Source of the DNA: an uncultured Saprospiraceae bacterium
GTDB lineage: Bacteria > Bacteroidota > Bacteroidia > Chitinophagales > Saprospiraceae
Length of the DNA: 5,637 nt
Direction of reading: 5' to 3'
Assembly (NCBI GenBank): GCA_937921525.1
Contig: CAKZUM010000454.1
Location: 1-5,637 of the forward strand
Below are positions 1 to 5,637 of this stretch, piece by piece. Under the pieces are notes generated by a model, which made no database searches, was not told the DNA's origin, and saw only the letters and a program-made list of their open reading frames with translations. Positions within the stretch are counted from its first letter, which is position 1, and every line of letters starts with the position of its first letter. Position numbers and translations under genes: made by a program.

Positions 1-161
1 ATTTTAGAACTACTTATTTTTTCTTTTTTAATGACTTTAGTTGGTGGCTGTTCTTGGCAAGCGGTAAATAGAAATAAGAGGATTCCGATGATAGCAATAT
101 TTACCAACATCTTGATTAGCTGGTGTTTGGAATCGTCTATATAGAAGGTGTTGGATAACAT
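1..161 (-). CDS. Probable lipoprotein, N-terminal part (runs off left edge)
   Basis: An open frame on the minus strand starts with ATG at 161-159 and is still open at base 1, giving 53 residues. Residues 18-34 form a hydrophobic segment (MLVNIAIIGILLFLFTA) ending at Cys35, followed by QEQPPTK. This is the layout of a type II (lipoprotein) signal peptide with lipobox F-T-A-C and a polar tether. A second ATG at 110-108 would give a signal peptide with no basic residue before the hydrophobic core. The longer start keeps Lys12 and Lys17 ahead of it, so I prefer 161, without certainty. An in-frame TAG lies about ten codons upstream. The mature part seen is short and Lys/Ser rich, so no function can be assigned. 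The gene is downstream of the dehydrogenase operon on the same strand but separated by a terminator, so it probably has its own promoter. Confidence 0.6.
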   Translation of the reverse strand, partial: MLSNTFYIDDSKHQLIKMLVNIAIIGILLFLFTACQEQPPTKVIKKEKISSSK

Positions 162-297
162 GATCTTTAAATTGAATGGAGTGTATAACTAGCAGCCAAA
201 ATACACATAATTCAACGCGGATTTATCTGATTTTATGGTCGCCTGTGTTCGGTGTGTTTAGTAGGTCTTCGTTGAATTATACTGTAGAACTAAATGA

Positions 298-325
298 GCG
301 TAGATTAGTCGTGTTTTATCTACGC
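298..325. repeat. Hairpin, 8-bp stem
   Basis: GCGTAGAT at 298-305 is the exact reverse complement of ATCTACGC at 318-325, with a 12-nt loop. There is no adjacent T-run, so it is not a typical intrinsic terminator. Confidence 0.45.
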
Positions 326-341
326 TTTGCTTGATAGTTTT

Positions 342-357
342 ACGGAATAAATTCCGT
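342..357. repeat. Short palindrome ACGGAAT-AA-ATTCCGT
   Basis: Two perfect 7-base arms flank a 2-base centre. It could be a protein-binding palindrome or part of the repeat-rich intergenic element. The sequence alone does not decide. Confidence 0.4.
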
Positions 358-463
358 GCTACATCCCTCACGACCTACAAAAATCAAAAAAATATCCGTG
401 TGGCTACGAAGTAGGTCCGCGTTGAATTATGCCACGTTAACCTTATCTAACTACATTTTAACG

Positions 464-500
464 AAAAATAGCGGCCCTCAAAGAGAAAGCCGCTATTTTT
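464..500 (-). terminator. Intrinsic terminator of the dehydrogenase operon
   Basis: A perfect 12-bp stem (464-475 with 489-500; core GCGGC/GCCGC) with a 13-nt loop begins 18 bases past the TAG stop of the GMC gene. Read on the minus strand, the stem starts with an A-run and ends GCCGCTATTTTT, the classic A-tract/hairpin/U-tract form. The arms are symmetric, so it could also stop plus-strand transcription. Confidence 0.85.
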
Positions 501-517
501 AAATCTAAAACATCCAT

Positions 518-2227
518 CTACAACTTCCCATCATTCACCTGCTTATGCGCATAATCAACTGCCCTAGCAGTCAATGCCATATAAGTAATACTCGGATTTT
601 GCGTACCCGCACTAGTCATACAAGAACCATCCGTTACAAAAACATTCGGTACTTTATGTAGTTGATTCCATTTATTAAGAACACTAGTATTTGGGTCATT
701 ACCCATTCTAGCCGTACCCATTTCGTGAATACAAGCACCAGGGGCTGTCGCATCATTATAGGAAGTAATATTTTTACAACCTGCCGCTTCTAGCATTTCT
801 TCTGCACATTTTACACCATCAAGTCGCATCTTCCTTTCATTCTCTCGTAGCGAGGCATCGAAGGTAATAATTGGCATACCGTACTTGTCCTTTTTATCAA
901 AATTGAGAAACATTTTATTATCATGGTATGGCAATAATTCTCCAAAGCAAGTCATGCTAATATAGTAAGGACCAGGCTCAAAAATAGTCTTCTTAAGCTC
1001 TGCACCAAGAACTCCTTGTGGTATATTATTGCCTCTACCTGCACCCCCTTGATAGCCAAAGCCTCTGACATAATCATCTCGCTTGGTAGCCTTGTCAATA
1101 TTTCTAAATCTAGGAATATAAAAACCACCAGGCCTACGACCTTTATAATAGGTATCTTCAAACCCAGGTAACGTACCAGATGCGCCCATTCCGTAATGGT
1201 GATCCATCATGTTGTGTCCTAGTTCCCCACTAGTATCCATACCATCAGGAAACTCATCAGAACGGCTATTTAACAGAATGGCTGTAGTACCAACCGTACT
1301 AGCATTACAGAAAATGATACGAGCTAAAAAATCTATTTCCTCTCCAGTTTCCCGATCTTTTACACGGACGCCACTAGCTTTGCCTAACTCCTTATCAAAG
1401 ATAATTTCGTGAACAATACTATTCGGGCGAATCGTTAAATTACCTGTCTCTTCCGCTACGGGCAAAGTAGCAGAAAGACTGCTAAAATAAGCCCCATACG
1501 GACAGCCCCTTACACATCTGTTCCGTGTCTGGCATTGCCCTCTACTACCTTTATGAACGGCTGGGTCATATTGAGATAAATTAGCGACTCTGCCAGGAGT
1601 AACTACCCGACTAGGGTAGACTTTAGCTACCGCTTCTCGCATATGCTGTTCCGCACAGTTTAATGGAAAAGGAGGTAAGAATTTTCCATCAGGCACTTGT
1701 TTGAGTCCTTCTTTTTGTCCTGAAACGCCGACAAAAGTTTCCACATAATCATACCACGGCTCAATATCTTTATAGCGAATGGGCCAATCTATAGCAATCC
1801 CTTCCTTAGCATTTGCTTCAAAATCAATATCACTCCAACGATAGCAATGCCTTCCCCACATAAGGGATCGACCCCCTACATGATGCCCTCGTATCCAATC
1901 AAACCGCTTTACTTCGTCATACGGGTATTCATCATCTTTATTGATAAAATGTTTATGATCTTCTCGTACCCACCACTTCAAGCGATCTTGCTGAAAATAG
2001 TGTTTAGCAACTTCTTCGGCAGTGACTCGATTTTGGTTTGGTAAATCCCAAGGGTCTAAACCAGCAGTTGGATATTCTCCATGCTTGATCATCCGACCTC
2101 TTTCTAAGACTAACGTTTTATAGCCCTTTTTACATAATTCCATAGCAGCAAATCCGCCGCTAATGCCGGACCCGACAACAATTGCGTCATAGGTGACTTC
2201 GGCCTTTCCTTTTGCGTTATAATTCAT
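518..2227 (-). CDS. FAD-dependent GMC oxidoreductase, large subunit of a gluconate/glucose dehydrogenase-type complex
   Basis: This 569-residue flavoprotein dehydrogenase probably oxidises a sugar, polyol or sugar acid and passes electrons to the respiratory chain. Visible motifs in order: the dinucleotide-binding G19-S-G-I-S-G24 with acidic E42 ending the second strand; a GMC segment at 114-130 (GHHVGGRSLMWGRHCYR); Cys232-x5-Cys238-x3-Cys242 (RNRCVRGCPYGA), matching the spacing I recall for the [3Fe-4S] ligands of bacterial FAD-glucose dehydrogenase; H501 in HEMGTARMG; and N544 in TQNPSIT. H501 and N544 lie 43 residues apart, as expected for the GMC catalytic His/Asn pair. D533-G534 is in the C-terminal FAD-binding stretch. 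The start is ATG 2227-2225, which overlaps the TGA of the upstream gene as ATGA. Upstream ATGs at 2236 and 2269 lie inside that gene and would add unhomologous residues. There is no signal peptide, so export with the Tat-tagged small subunit is inferred. The substrate is unknown, and no heme c subunit is present in the window. Confidence 0.93.
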   Translation of the reverse strand: MNYNAKGKAEVTYDAIVVGSGISGGFAAMELCKKGYKTLVLERGRMIKHGEYPTAGLDPWDLPNQNRVTAEEVAKHYFQQDRLKWWVREDHKHFINKDDEYPYDEVKRFDWIRGHHVGGRSLMWGRHCYRWSDIDFEANAKEGIAIDWPIRYKDIEPWYDYVETFVGVSGQKEGLKQVPDGKFLPPFPLNCAEQHMREAVAKVYPSRVVTPGRVANLSQYDPAVHKGSRGQCQTRNRCVRGCPYGAYFSSLSATLPVAEETGNLTIRPNSIVHEIIFDKELGKASGVRVKDRETGEEIDFLARIIFCNASTVGTTAILLNSRSDEFPDGMDTSGELGHNMMDHHYGMGASGTLPGFEDTYYKGRRPGGFYIPRFRNIDKATKRDDYVRGFGYQGGAGRGNNIPQGVLGAELKKTIFEPGPYYISMTCFGELLPYHDNKMFLNFDKKDKYGMPIITFDASLRENERKMRLDGVKCAEEMLEAAGCKNITSYNDATAPGACIHEMGTARMGNDPNTSVLNKWNQLHKVPNVFVTDGSCMTSAGTQNPSITYMALTARAVDYAHKQVNDGKL

Positions 2228-2799
2228 AATGCCCATGCTTTGCCACCCGCTTCTTCTAAAGAAATACATGGTTCATATTGACCAGGTACGGGTAAGTAAT
2301 TTAAATAGTTAATGCCTATTTCTTCTGTTGTCAGATAATAAGCGATTGTTTGTTGTCTTAAATTTAAAAAGCCATCTTTAGCATCTTTTAAAGATGGATC
2401 TTCTTCTTTTTCTAATGCTTTTAATAAGTCCAACTTTGCAGCTGCATCCATATTTGTGATCTCCTTATCGTTGAGGTACTTGTAAAATGCAGCAAACTTA
2501 GATTGATACTCTTCTTTAGCCTTTGGTCGGTAGGCGGTCCCCACCATCTGATCAATCATGCTATGAACCCCAACGTCTGTCGCAGATGGGCTATCTGTTT
2601 TGGGCAGCATAATATCTACCAAATCAGAAATTACCGCAAATTCTTTTTTATTAAAAAAGCTAAGTTTGGTGGCGGCACTATCAGAAATAGTAGAGACAGC
2701 GTCTGATTGGCAACTGACTAACAAAGAGCTAGCCAACGGGGCGCTGACGGCAGCACCAGTAGCGTAGGCTACGTATTTTAGTATTTTTCGTCTGTCCAT
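2224..2799 (-). CDS. Gluconate 2-dehydrogenase subunit 3 family protein, Tat-signal lipoprotein
   Basis: This 191-residue small subunit is the first gene of the operon. The N-terminus MDRRKILKY carries a twin-arginine motif, followed by a weakly hydrophobic Ala-rich core and the lipobox L-V-S-C with Cys30, so it should be a Tat-exported lipoprotein. Residues ~45-185 are helical and resemble the Gluconate_2-dh3 domain, including a C-terminal block AYYLTTEEIGINYLNY then PVPGQYEPC (Cys178). In the family this subunit acts as chaperone and export escort for the flavoprotein, which here directly follows with a 4-base ATGA overlap, suggesting translational coupling and 1:1 output. The start at 2799 places the RR motif at residues 3-4 and is preceded by A-rich AATAAAG rather than a strong Shine-Dalgarno. 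I could not identify a convincing promoter upstream. Family assignment is firm; the precise substrate of the complex is not known. Confidence 0.9.
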   Translation of the reverse strand: MDRRKILKYVAYATGAAVSAPLASSLLVSCQSDAVSTISDSAATKLSFFNKKEFAVISDLVDIMLPKTDSPSATDVGVHSMIDQMVGTAYRPKAKEEYQSKFAAFYKYLNDKEITNMDAAAKLDLLKALEKEEDPSLKDAKDGFLNLRQQTIAYYLTTEEIGINYLNYLPVPGQYEPCISLEEAGGKAWAL

Positions 2800-2918
2800 C
2801 TTTATTAAATAAAAGGTTCTATAATGATTATGTAGAGATACTGAACTACTCTAAGGTAATAATTTATTGGAATTTATTAAACCTTTTAGATTTTATCTCT
2901 TTTCATTAGATGGAAATG

Positions 2919-3047
2919 ATGGCTGACATTTGCGGGTGGCTAAGTGGGAGAGGAAATGGCTGTCATCTTATATTTGTTGTCGATTAAGTTTTTTTAAAAA
3001 TGTCTGCCACCATCCGCTGCACGATACCACCCGCAGGTTTCAGCCAT
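2919..3047 (+). repeat. Palindromic element, copy 1 (129 bp)
   Basis: The 22-base end arms match as inverted repeats at 19 of 22 positions. This copy has an extra TGT in the loop (TTGTTGTCGATT) and one base fewer before the T-run. The right arm has ACCACCCGC instead of GCCACCCGC, which costs one pair. Confidence 0.85.
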
Positions 3048-3060
3048 TACTGATAAGGTG

Positions 3061-3187
3061 ATGGCTGATATTTGCGGGTGGCTAGGTGGGGTAGGAAATG
3101 GCTGTCATCTTATATTTGTCGATTAAGACTTTTTTAAAAATGTCTGCCACCATCCACTGCACGATGCCACCCGCAGGTTTCAGCCAT
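3061..3187 (+). repeat. Palindromic element, copy 2 (127 bp)
   Basis: The TGCGGGTGGC/GCCACCCGCA block is perfectly paired here. It differs from copy 1 by GATATTT for GACATTT in the left arm, GGTGGGGTAGG for AGTGGGAGAGG, and CATCCACTG for CATCCGCTG. Confidence 0.85.
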
Positions 3188-3200
3188 TACTGATAAAGTG

Positions 3201-3327
3201 ATGGCTGACATTTGCGGGTAGCTAAGTGGGAGAGGAAATGGCTGTCATCTTATATTTGTCGATTAGGACTTTTTTAAAAATGTCTGCCACCATCCGCTGC
3301 ACGATGCCACCCGCAGGTTTCAGCCAT
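3201..3327 (+). repeat. Palindromic element, copy 3 (127 bp)
   Basis: This copy ends 39 bases before the ATPase start codon. The left arm carries GCGGGTAGC instead of GCGGGTGGC, giving one mismatch with the right arm. The loop reads GATTAGGAC where copy 2 has GATTAAGAC. Confidence 0.85.
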
Positions 3328-3366
3328 TACTGTACTTGAGCAATAAAAATCAATAAGAAGAATAGA

Positions 3367-4926
3367 ATGATAGAAAAACCTACAGCAGTCCACCAAAAAG
3401 TAAAAAAGCTACTCACTAGCCTATCTGATGGACTATATGAACGAGAAGAAGCAGTCAACCTGTCTCTACTAAGTGCAGTAGCAGGGGAAAGCATTTTTTT
3501 ATTAGGCCCTCCCGGTGTTGGCAAAAGTTTAATCGCTAGGCGACTCAAACACGCTTTTTTAGATGGGGTGTCTTTTGAGTACTTGATGAGTAAATTTAGC
3601 ACGCCCGATGAAATATTTGGCCCTATTTCTATTCAAAAATTAAAAGAAGAAGATAAATACGAACGCCTAACAGATCGGTATTTGCCAGGAGCGAATATTG
3701 TTTTTTTGGATGAAATATGGAAGGCTGGGCCTGCCATTCAAAATGCTTTATTGACTATTTTAAATGAAAAAATTTATAGAAATGGTGATGAAGATATGCA
3801 AGTCAATATTAGAGGTATCATTACAGCGTCTAACGAATTACCGCCTAAAAATGCCAACCTCGCCCCTATATGGGATCGTTTTTTACTCCGTTTAGAATTA
3901 GGGAATATCAAAAAGTTCGACAACTTTTTGACGATGATTACAGATGTCAAAGATGTGTATAGGGATGATATAACGGACGATGCTAAATTAACTAACAAGG
4001 AGTTAGAGGAATGGAGTTCCTTGATAGACCAAGTAGAAGTAGGCCCAGAAGTGTTAAATACAATTCAATTAGTTAAAATCAAATTAGAGGAGCATAATGT
4101 AAGGAATGCTAATATGGGAAATGCCATCGTTGTACATGATCGACGATGGAAGAAAATTATCCGTTTGCTACGAACCTCTGCCTTTTTGAATGGTCGGAAC
4201 AAGGTAGATTTAATGGATTGTTTTTTAATGTACCATTGCCTATGGGGTAGTCCTAGTCAAAGACAAACGATCAAAGATATTCTGACAGAAGCGGTTGCCA
4301 AGCATGGCTATACGATGGCGGTTAATTTGAGTATGCTCAAAAAGGAGACAAAGGAATTTCAAGAGGAGGTAGCAAGTGAGATTAGAATTAGCCACACAGT
4401 TTCTAAGGATCAACTCATGGTCATTGATGATGAATATTTTAGAATTGAAAAGCAAGACAGTAAATTTCAAGGAGTATTTATCACGATCAAGCAATTTCGG
4501 ATGTTGTCTATTGATGACCCTCAGGTGATTAATTTTTATGATGAAGGAAAAAATCTAGTCAATAGGGTACGTACCTCTAAAGGGAAGCAAGAAAATACTA
4601 TTGATGTACACCACGATGCTACAGAAACGACTTACCGACTACAAACTCGTCTGATGGATACCTCTGAAACGATCACCAAAAAACCGCACCCGATTGTTCA
4701 AAAATTTTGGGATGAACGTTATCAGAAGCTAACGTCCTTTATTACACAACAACTTCAAAATATGGAGGAGAATCGGCCAGAGGAGATTAATTTACTAGAG
4801 CAAAATTTATTTGTAGATTCGGAATTTTCGGAGGTTGTTAAAAAGAATTTTGAGGAGGTGGCGAGTAGCTTGCAGCAGTTGAAATTGAATCTGGAAAAAC
4901 TGCAATTTTCTTACACTAACATATAG
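3367..4926 (+). CDS. ravA: RavA-type MoxR-family AAA+ ATPase
   Basis: This is a 519-residue cytoplasmic AAA+ ATPase. The first ~290 residues closely follow E. coli RavA (about 500 residues) as I remember it: GLYEREEAV, ESIFLLGPPGVGKSLIARRL with Walker A G47-K53-S54, FEYLMSKFSTPDEIFGPISI, Walker B IVFLDE (D115, E116) followed by IWKAGPAI, sensor 1 ASNELP (N156), arginine finger WDR (R171), and sensor 2 region HDRRWKKIIRLL (residues 257-268). The C-terminal ~220 residues, probably the helical/LARA-like part, are much less recognisable. In E. coli RavA works with the VWA protein ViaA, binds the lysine decarboxylase LdcI, and influences respiratory complexes and aminoglycoside sensitivity. The partner here is not established. 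An in-frame TGA lies ten codons upstream with no other ATG, so the start is secure; a purine-rich AAGAAG precedes it. It is followed by a probable partner gene after a 138-base gap. Alternative: another MoxR subfamily member, less likely given the RavA-specific blocks. Confidence 0.9.
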   Translation: MIEKPTAVHQKVKKLLTSLSDGLYEREEAVNLSLLSAVAGESIFLLGPPGVGKSLIARRLKHAFLDGVSFEYLMSKFSTPDEIFGPISIQKLKEEDKYERLTDRYLPGANIVFLDEIWKAGPAIQNALLTILNEKIYRNGDEDMQVNIRGIITASNELPPKNANLAPIWDRFLLRLELGNIKKFDNFLTMITDVKDVYRDDITDDAKLTNKELEEWSSLIDQVEVGPEVLNTIQLVKIKLEEHNVRNANMGNAIVVHDRRWKKIIRLLRTSAFLNGRNKVDLMDCFLMYHCLWGSPSQRQTIKDILTEAVAKHGYTMAVNLSMLKKETKEFQEEVASEIRISHTVSKDQLMVIDDEYFRIEKQDSKFQGVFITIKQFRMLSIDDPQVINFYDEGKNLVNRVRTSKGKQENTIDVHHDATETTYRLQTRLMDTSETITKKPHPIVQKFWDERYQKLTSFITQQLQNMEENRPEEINLLEQNLFVDSEFSEVVKKNFEEVASSLQQLKLNLEKLQFSYTNI

Positions 4927-4930
4927 ATTC

Positions 4931-5008
4931 TTTTTTTTACCACATAGGTACATAGGTCACATAGTTACACTTAGCTATGTGATCTATGTACCTATGTGGT
5001 AAAAAAAA
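4931..5008. repeat. Long near-perfect hairpin between ATPase and partner gene
   Basis: Arm 4931-4964 is the reverse complement of 4975-5008 over 34 bases, except one position (G4956 opposite T4983) that is a G-U pair in RNA. Three more pairs extend into the centre, leaving a CACT loop at 4968-4971. Each arm is itself built from repeats of ACATAGGT/CTATGT words. The 5' side starts with eight T and the 3' side ends with nine A, the reverse of an intrinsic terminator. It begins five bases after the ATPase stop. Roles as an RNA stabiliser, RNase III site or mobile palindromic repeat are all possible. Confidence 0.85.
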
Positions 5009-5010
5009 AC

Positions 5011-5028
5011 TACCTATGTTGGTAAAAA
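5011..5028. repeat. Extra, slightly altered copy of the hairpin's 3' arm end
   Basis: TACCTATGTTGGTAAAAA repeats TACCTATGTGGTAAAAA at 4989-5005 with one inserted T. It could pair with the hairpin's 5' arm in place of the normal 3' arm. Further TGGTAA-like words continue to 5050. Confidence 0.6.
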
Positions 5029-5064
5029 CTAAGTGGTCTAAATGGTAATTGAAAACAAAATTAT

Positions 5065-5637
5065 ATGGTTCAAGATATAGAAAAGGAATTACAACAAGAA
5101 TGCGATCGTTTTATAGAATTTGGCAATTTGCTAGACAAGCGAATGCGGCGATATATTGTCCAATATATCCAGAATAAATTTGATCCAGATCAGCATGTCA
5201 TTCCGATTCTAAACGATCAATATTTTGACTATTTTCAGAAAGCCTTAGATGAAATATTTTTGATTGAAGGCTTAGTAGGTGTGACGAAGGCTAATGAAAA
5301 AATCAAAAAACAGGTCATCTTAGACTTATTATATTGGCTTCGCAAAGCGCATAAAAAATCTAGTATCAAAAATCCATACGATGAGGAAAAGCAACGCTTA
5401 GAAAGCTGGGCCGTAACGCCTTTGCATATTTTTGTGAAACGATGGGGCGCATTGCCAGATTATTTAAATAACGTATACAGTCGATCAGAGTTAGATAATC
5501 ATTTTTTCAAAGAAAAATTTAGTCAGTTAATTACAAGCAGTTCCTTGGAGGAGATAACCAAAAAAGATCAACAGCAATTGGAAATTCTATTGCATGATAT
5601 TTTGGCACAATGGGACGCATTGTTGTATGTGAAAATT
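5065..5637 (+). CDS. Probable RavA partner (ViaA-like by position), N-terminal part, cut by right edge
   Basis: A frame opens at ATG 5065 (MVQDIEKELQQECDRF) and stays open to the last base, giving 191 residues with no stop. An in-frame TGA at 5050-5052 rules out a longer start nearby, and no strong Shine-Dalgarno is visible. The protein is soluble, charged and rich in predicted helix, without signal peptide or membrane segment. Recognisable patches are LLDKRMRRYIVQYIQ, DLLYWLRKAHKK, WAVTPLHIFVKRWGALPDY and ILAQWDALLYVKI. I do not recognise a domain in this part. In E. coli the gene after ravA encodes ViaA, a ~480-residue protein whose first ~300 residues are helical and whose VWA domain is C-terminal. 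The position, strand and helical character here fit, but the VWA domain would lie beyond the window and direct similarity to E. coli ViaA is not evident to me. Confidence 0.7.
   Translation, partial: MVQDIEKELQQECDRFIEFGNLLDKRMRRYIVQYIQNKFDPDQHVIPILNDQYFDYFQKALDEIFLIEGLVGVTKANEKIKKQVILDLLYWLRKAHKKSSIKNPYDEEKQRLESWAVTPLHIFVKRWGALPDYLNNVYSRSELDNHFFKEKFSQLITSSSLEEITKKDQQQLEILLHDILAQWDALLYVKI

Larger units (their letters stand above)
206..431. repeat. 226-bp segment bounded by a perfect 16-bp inverted repeat
   Basis: The left arm at 206-221 (CATAATTCAACGCGGA) is the exact reverse complement of 416-431. Part of the same word recurs in direct orientation at 261-280, where GTAGGTC-TT-CGTTGAATTAT compares with GTAGGTC-CG-CGTTGAATTAT at 411-430. 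Its GTAGGTC half also appears inverted at 372-378. No flanking target-site duplication is evident, so a MITE-like origin is possible but unproven. Confidence 0.5.
162..463. other. Non-coding stretch with short dispersed repeats and palindromes
   Basis: I see no credible gene in these ~300 bases. They hold a perfect 16-bp inverted repeat (206-221 with 416-431), a 20-bp direct repeat with two mismatches (261-280 and 411-430), an 8-bp stem with a 12-nt loop (298-325) and a tight 7-bp palindrome (342-357). The promoter of the minus-strand lipoprotein gene should lie here, but I find no convincing match to the Bacteroidota promoter pattern (TTG then TAnnTTTG). Confidence 0.6.
2917..3332 (+). repeat. 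Array of three head-to-tail palindromic elements, ~140-bp period
   Basis: Three near-identical units start at 2919, 3061 and 3201 (spacings 142 and 140). They are separated by a 13-base linker, TACTGATAAGGTG or TACTGATAAAGTG. The third unit loses similarity after TACTG at 3332. Each unit begins ATGGCTGA and ends TCAGCCAT, and second arm blocks TGCGGGTGGC and GCCACCCGCA also pair. Copies differ by scattered substitutions plus a 3-base insertion and 1-base deletion in copy 1, so the array is fairly recent or under constraint. No spacer-like variable sequence exists, so it is not a CRISPR. Confidence 0.9.
2800..3366. other. Divergent intergenic region carrying a tandem palindromic array
   Basis: This 567-bp gap separates the leftward dehydrogenase operon from the rightward ATPase gene. 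Bases 2800-2916 are AT-rich and should contain the leftward promoter. Bases 2917-3332 are the three-copy array. Only about 34 bases (3333-3366) separate the array from the ATPase start, so the rightward promoter probably lies inside or upstream of the array. I saw no protein-coding gene here. Confidence 0.75.

Noticed and set aside
952..2044. Small frames inside the GMC gene (952-1161 minus, 1209-1412 plus, 1847-2044 plus)
   Set aside because: All lie within a well-supported oxidoreductase gene in other frames, with no recognisable product.
2228..2269. Longer start for the GMC subunit
   Set aside because: It would add 14 residues from inside the upstream gene, before the expected Rossmann strand, and loses the ATGA coupling.
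2503..2706. Plus-strand 67-residue frame
   Set aside because: It is antisense to the subunit 3 gene, which has a Tat signal and family motifs.
2917..3332. CRISPR array
   Set aside because: The period is ~140 bp and the whole unit, including the linker, is conserved; there are no short repeats with unique spacers and no cas gene.
3327..3602. Minus-strand 91-residue frame over the ATPase start
   Set aside because: It is antisense to the highly conserved Walker A region of the ATPase and has no family features.
3774..4494. Minus-strand frames within the ATPase gene (3774-3998, 4240-4494)
   Set aside because: They are shadows of the RavA-like coding sequence, without independent support.
4931..5008. 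Intrinsic terminator after the ATPase gene
   Set aside because: The stem has T-run first and A-run last on both strands, opposite to the A-tract/hairpin/U-tract order; no U-run follows the hairpin.

Overview
The window looks like chromosomal DNA of a low-GC Gram-negative bacterium, most likely a member of the Bacteroidota and possibly the Saprospiria. The pointers are AT-rich intergenic DNA, start codons preceded by A-rich rather than Shine-Dalgarno sequence, a Tat-exported lipoprotein paired with a GMC oxidoreductase, and a second probable lipoprotein. The taxonomic call is an inference from style, not from a marker gene.

Left half, minus strand: the 5' end of a probable lipoprotein gene runs off the left edge (1-161). 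A non-coding stretch (162-463) follows, with short direct and inverted repeats. Next is a clear intrinsic terminator (464-500) for a two-gene operon at 518-2799. That operon encodes a small Tat-signal lipoprotein of the gluconate 2-dehydrogenase subunit 3 family (transcribed first) and a 569-residue FAD-dependent GMC dehydrogenase with a CX5CX3C Fe-S motif. The two genes overlap by ATGA. The large subunit has no signal peptide, so it is probably carried through the Tat pore by the small one, giving a periplasm-facing sugar or polyol dehydrogenase. No cytochrome subunit lies in the window.

Centre (2800-3366): a divergent intergenic region holding three head-to-tail copies of a ~127-129 bp element at ~140 bp period. 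Each copy is an imperfect palindrome. Its outer arms pair nearly completely if transcribed on the plus strand, because the arm differences become G-U pairs.

Right half, plus strand: a RavA-type MoxR AAA+ ATPase (3367-4926), then a 138-bp gap dominated by a 37-bp hairpin (4928-5064), then a helical soluble protein cut by the window end (5065-5637). That protein sits where the VWA partner ViaA is expected. The pair is probably a RavA-ViaA-like module. The most unusual material is non-coding: the tandem palindromic array just ahead of the ATPase, and the long hairpin between the ATPase and its partner, which is followed by an extra copy of one arm.
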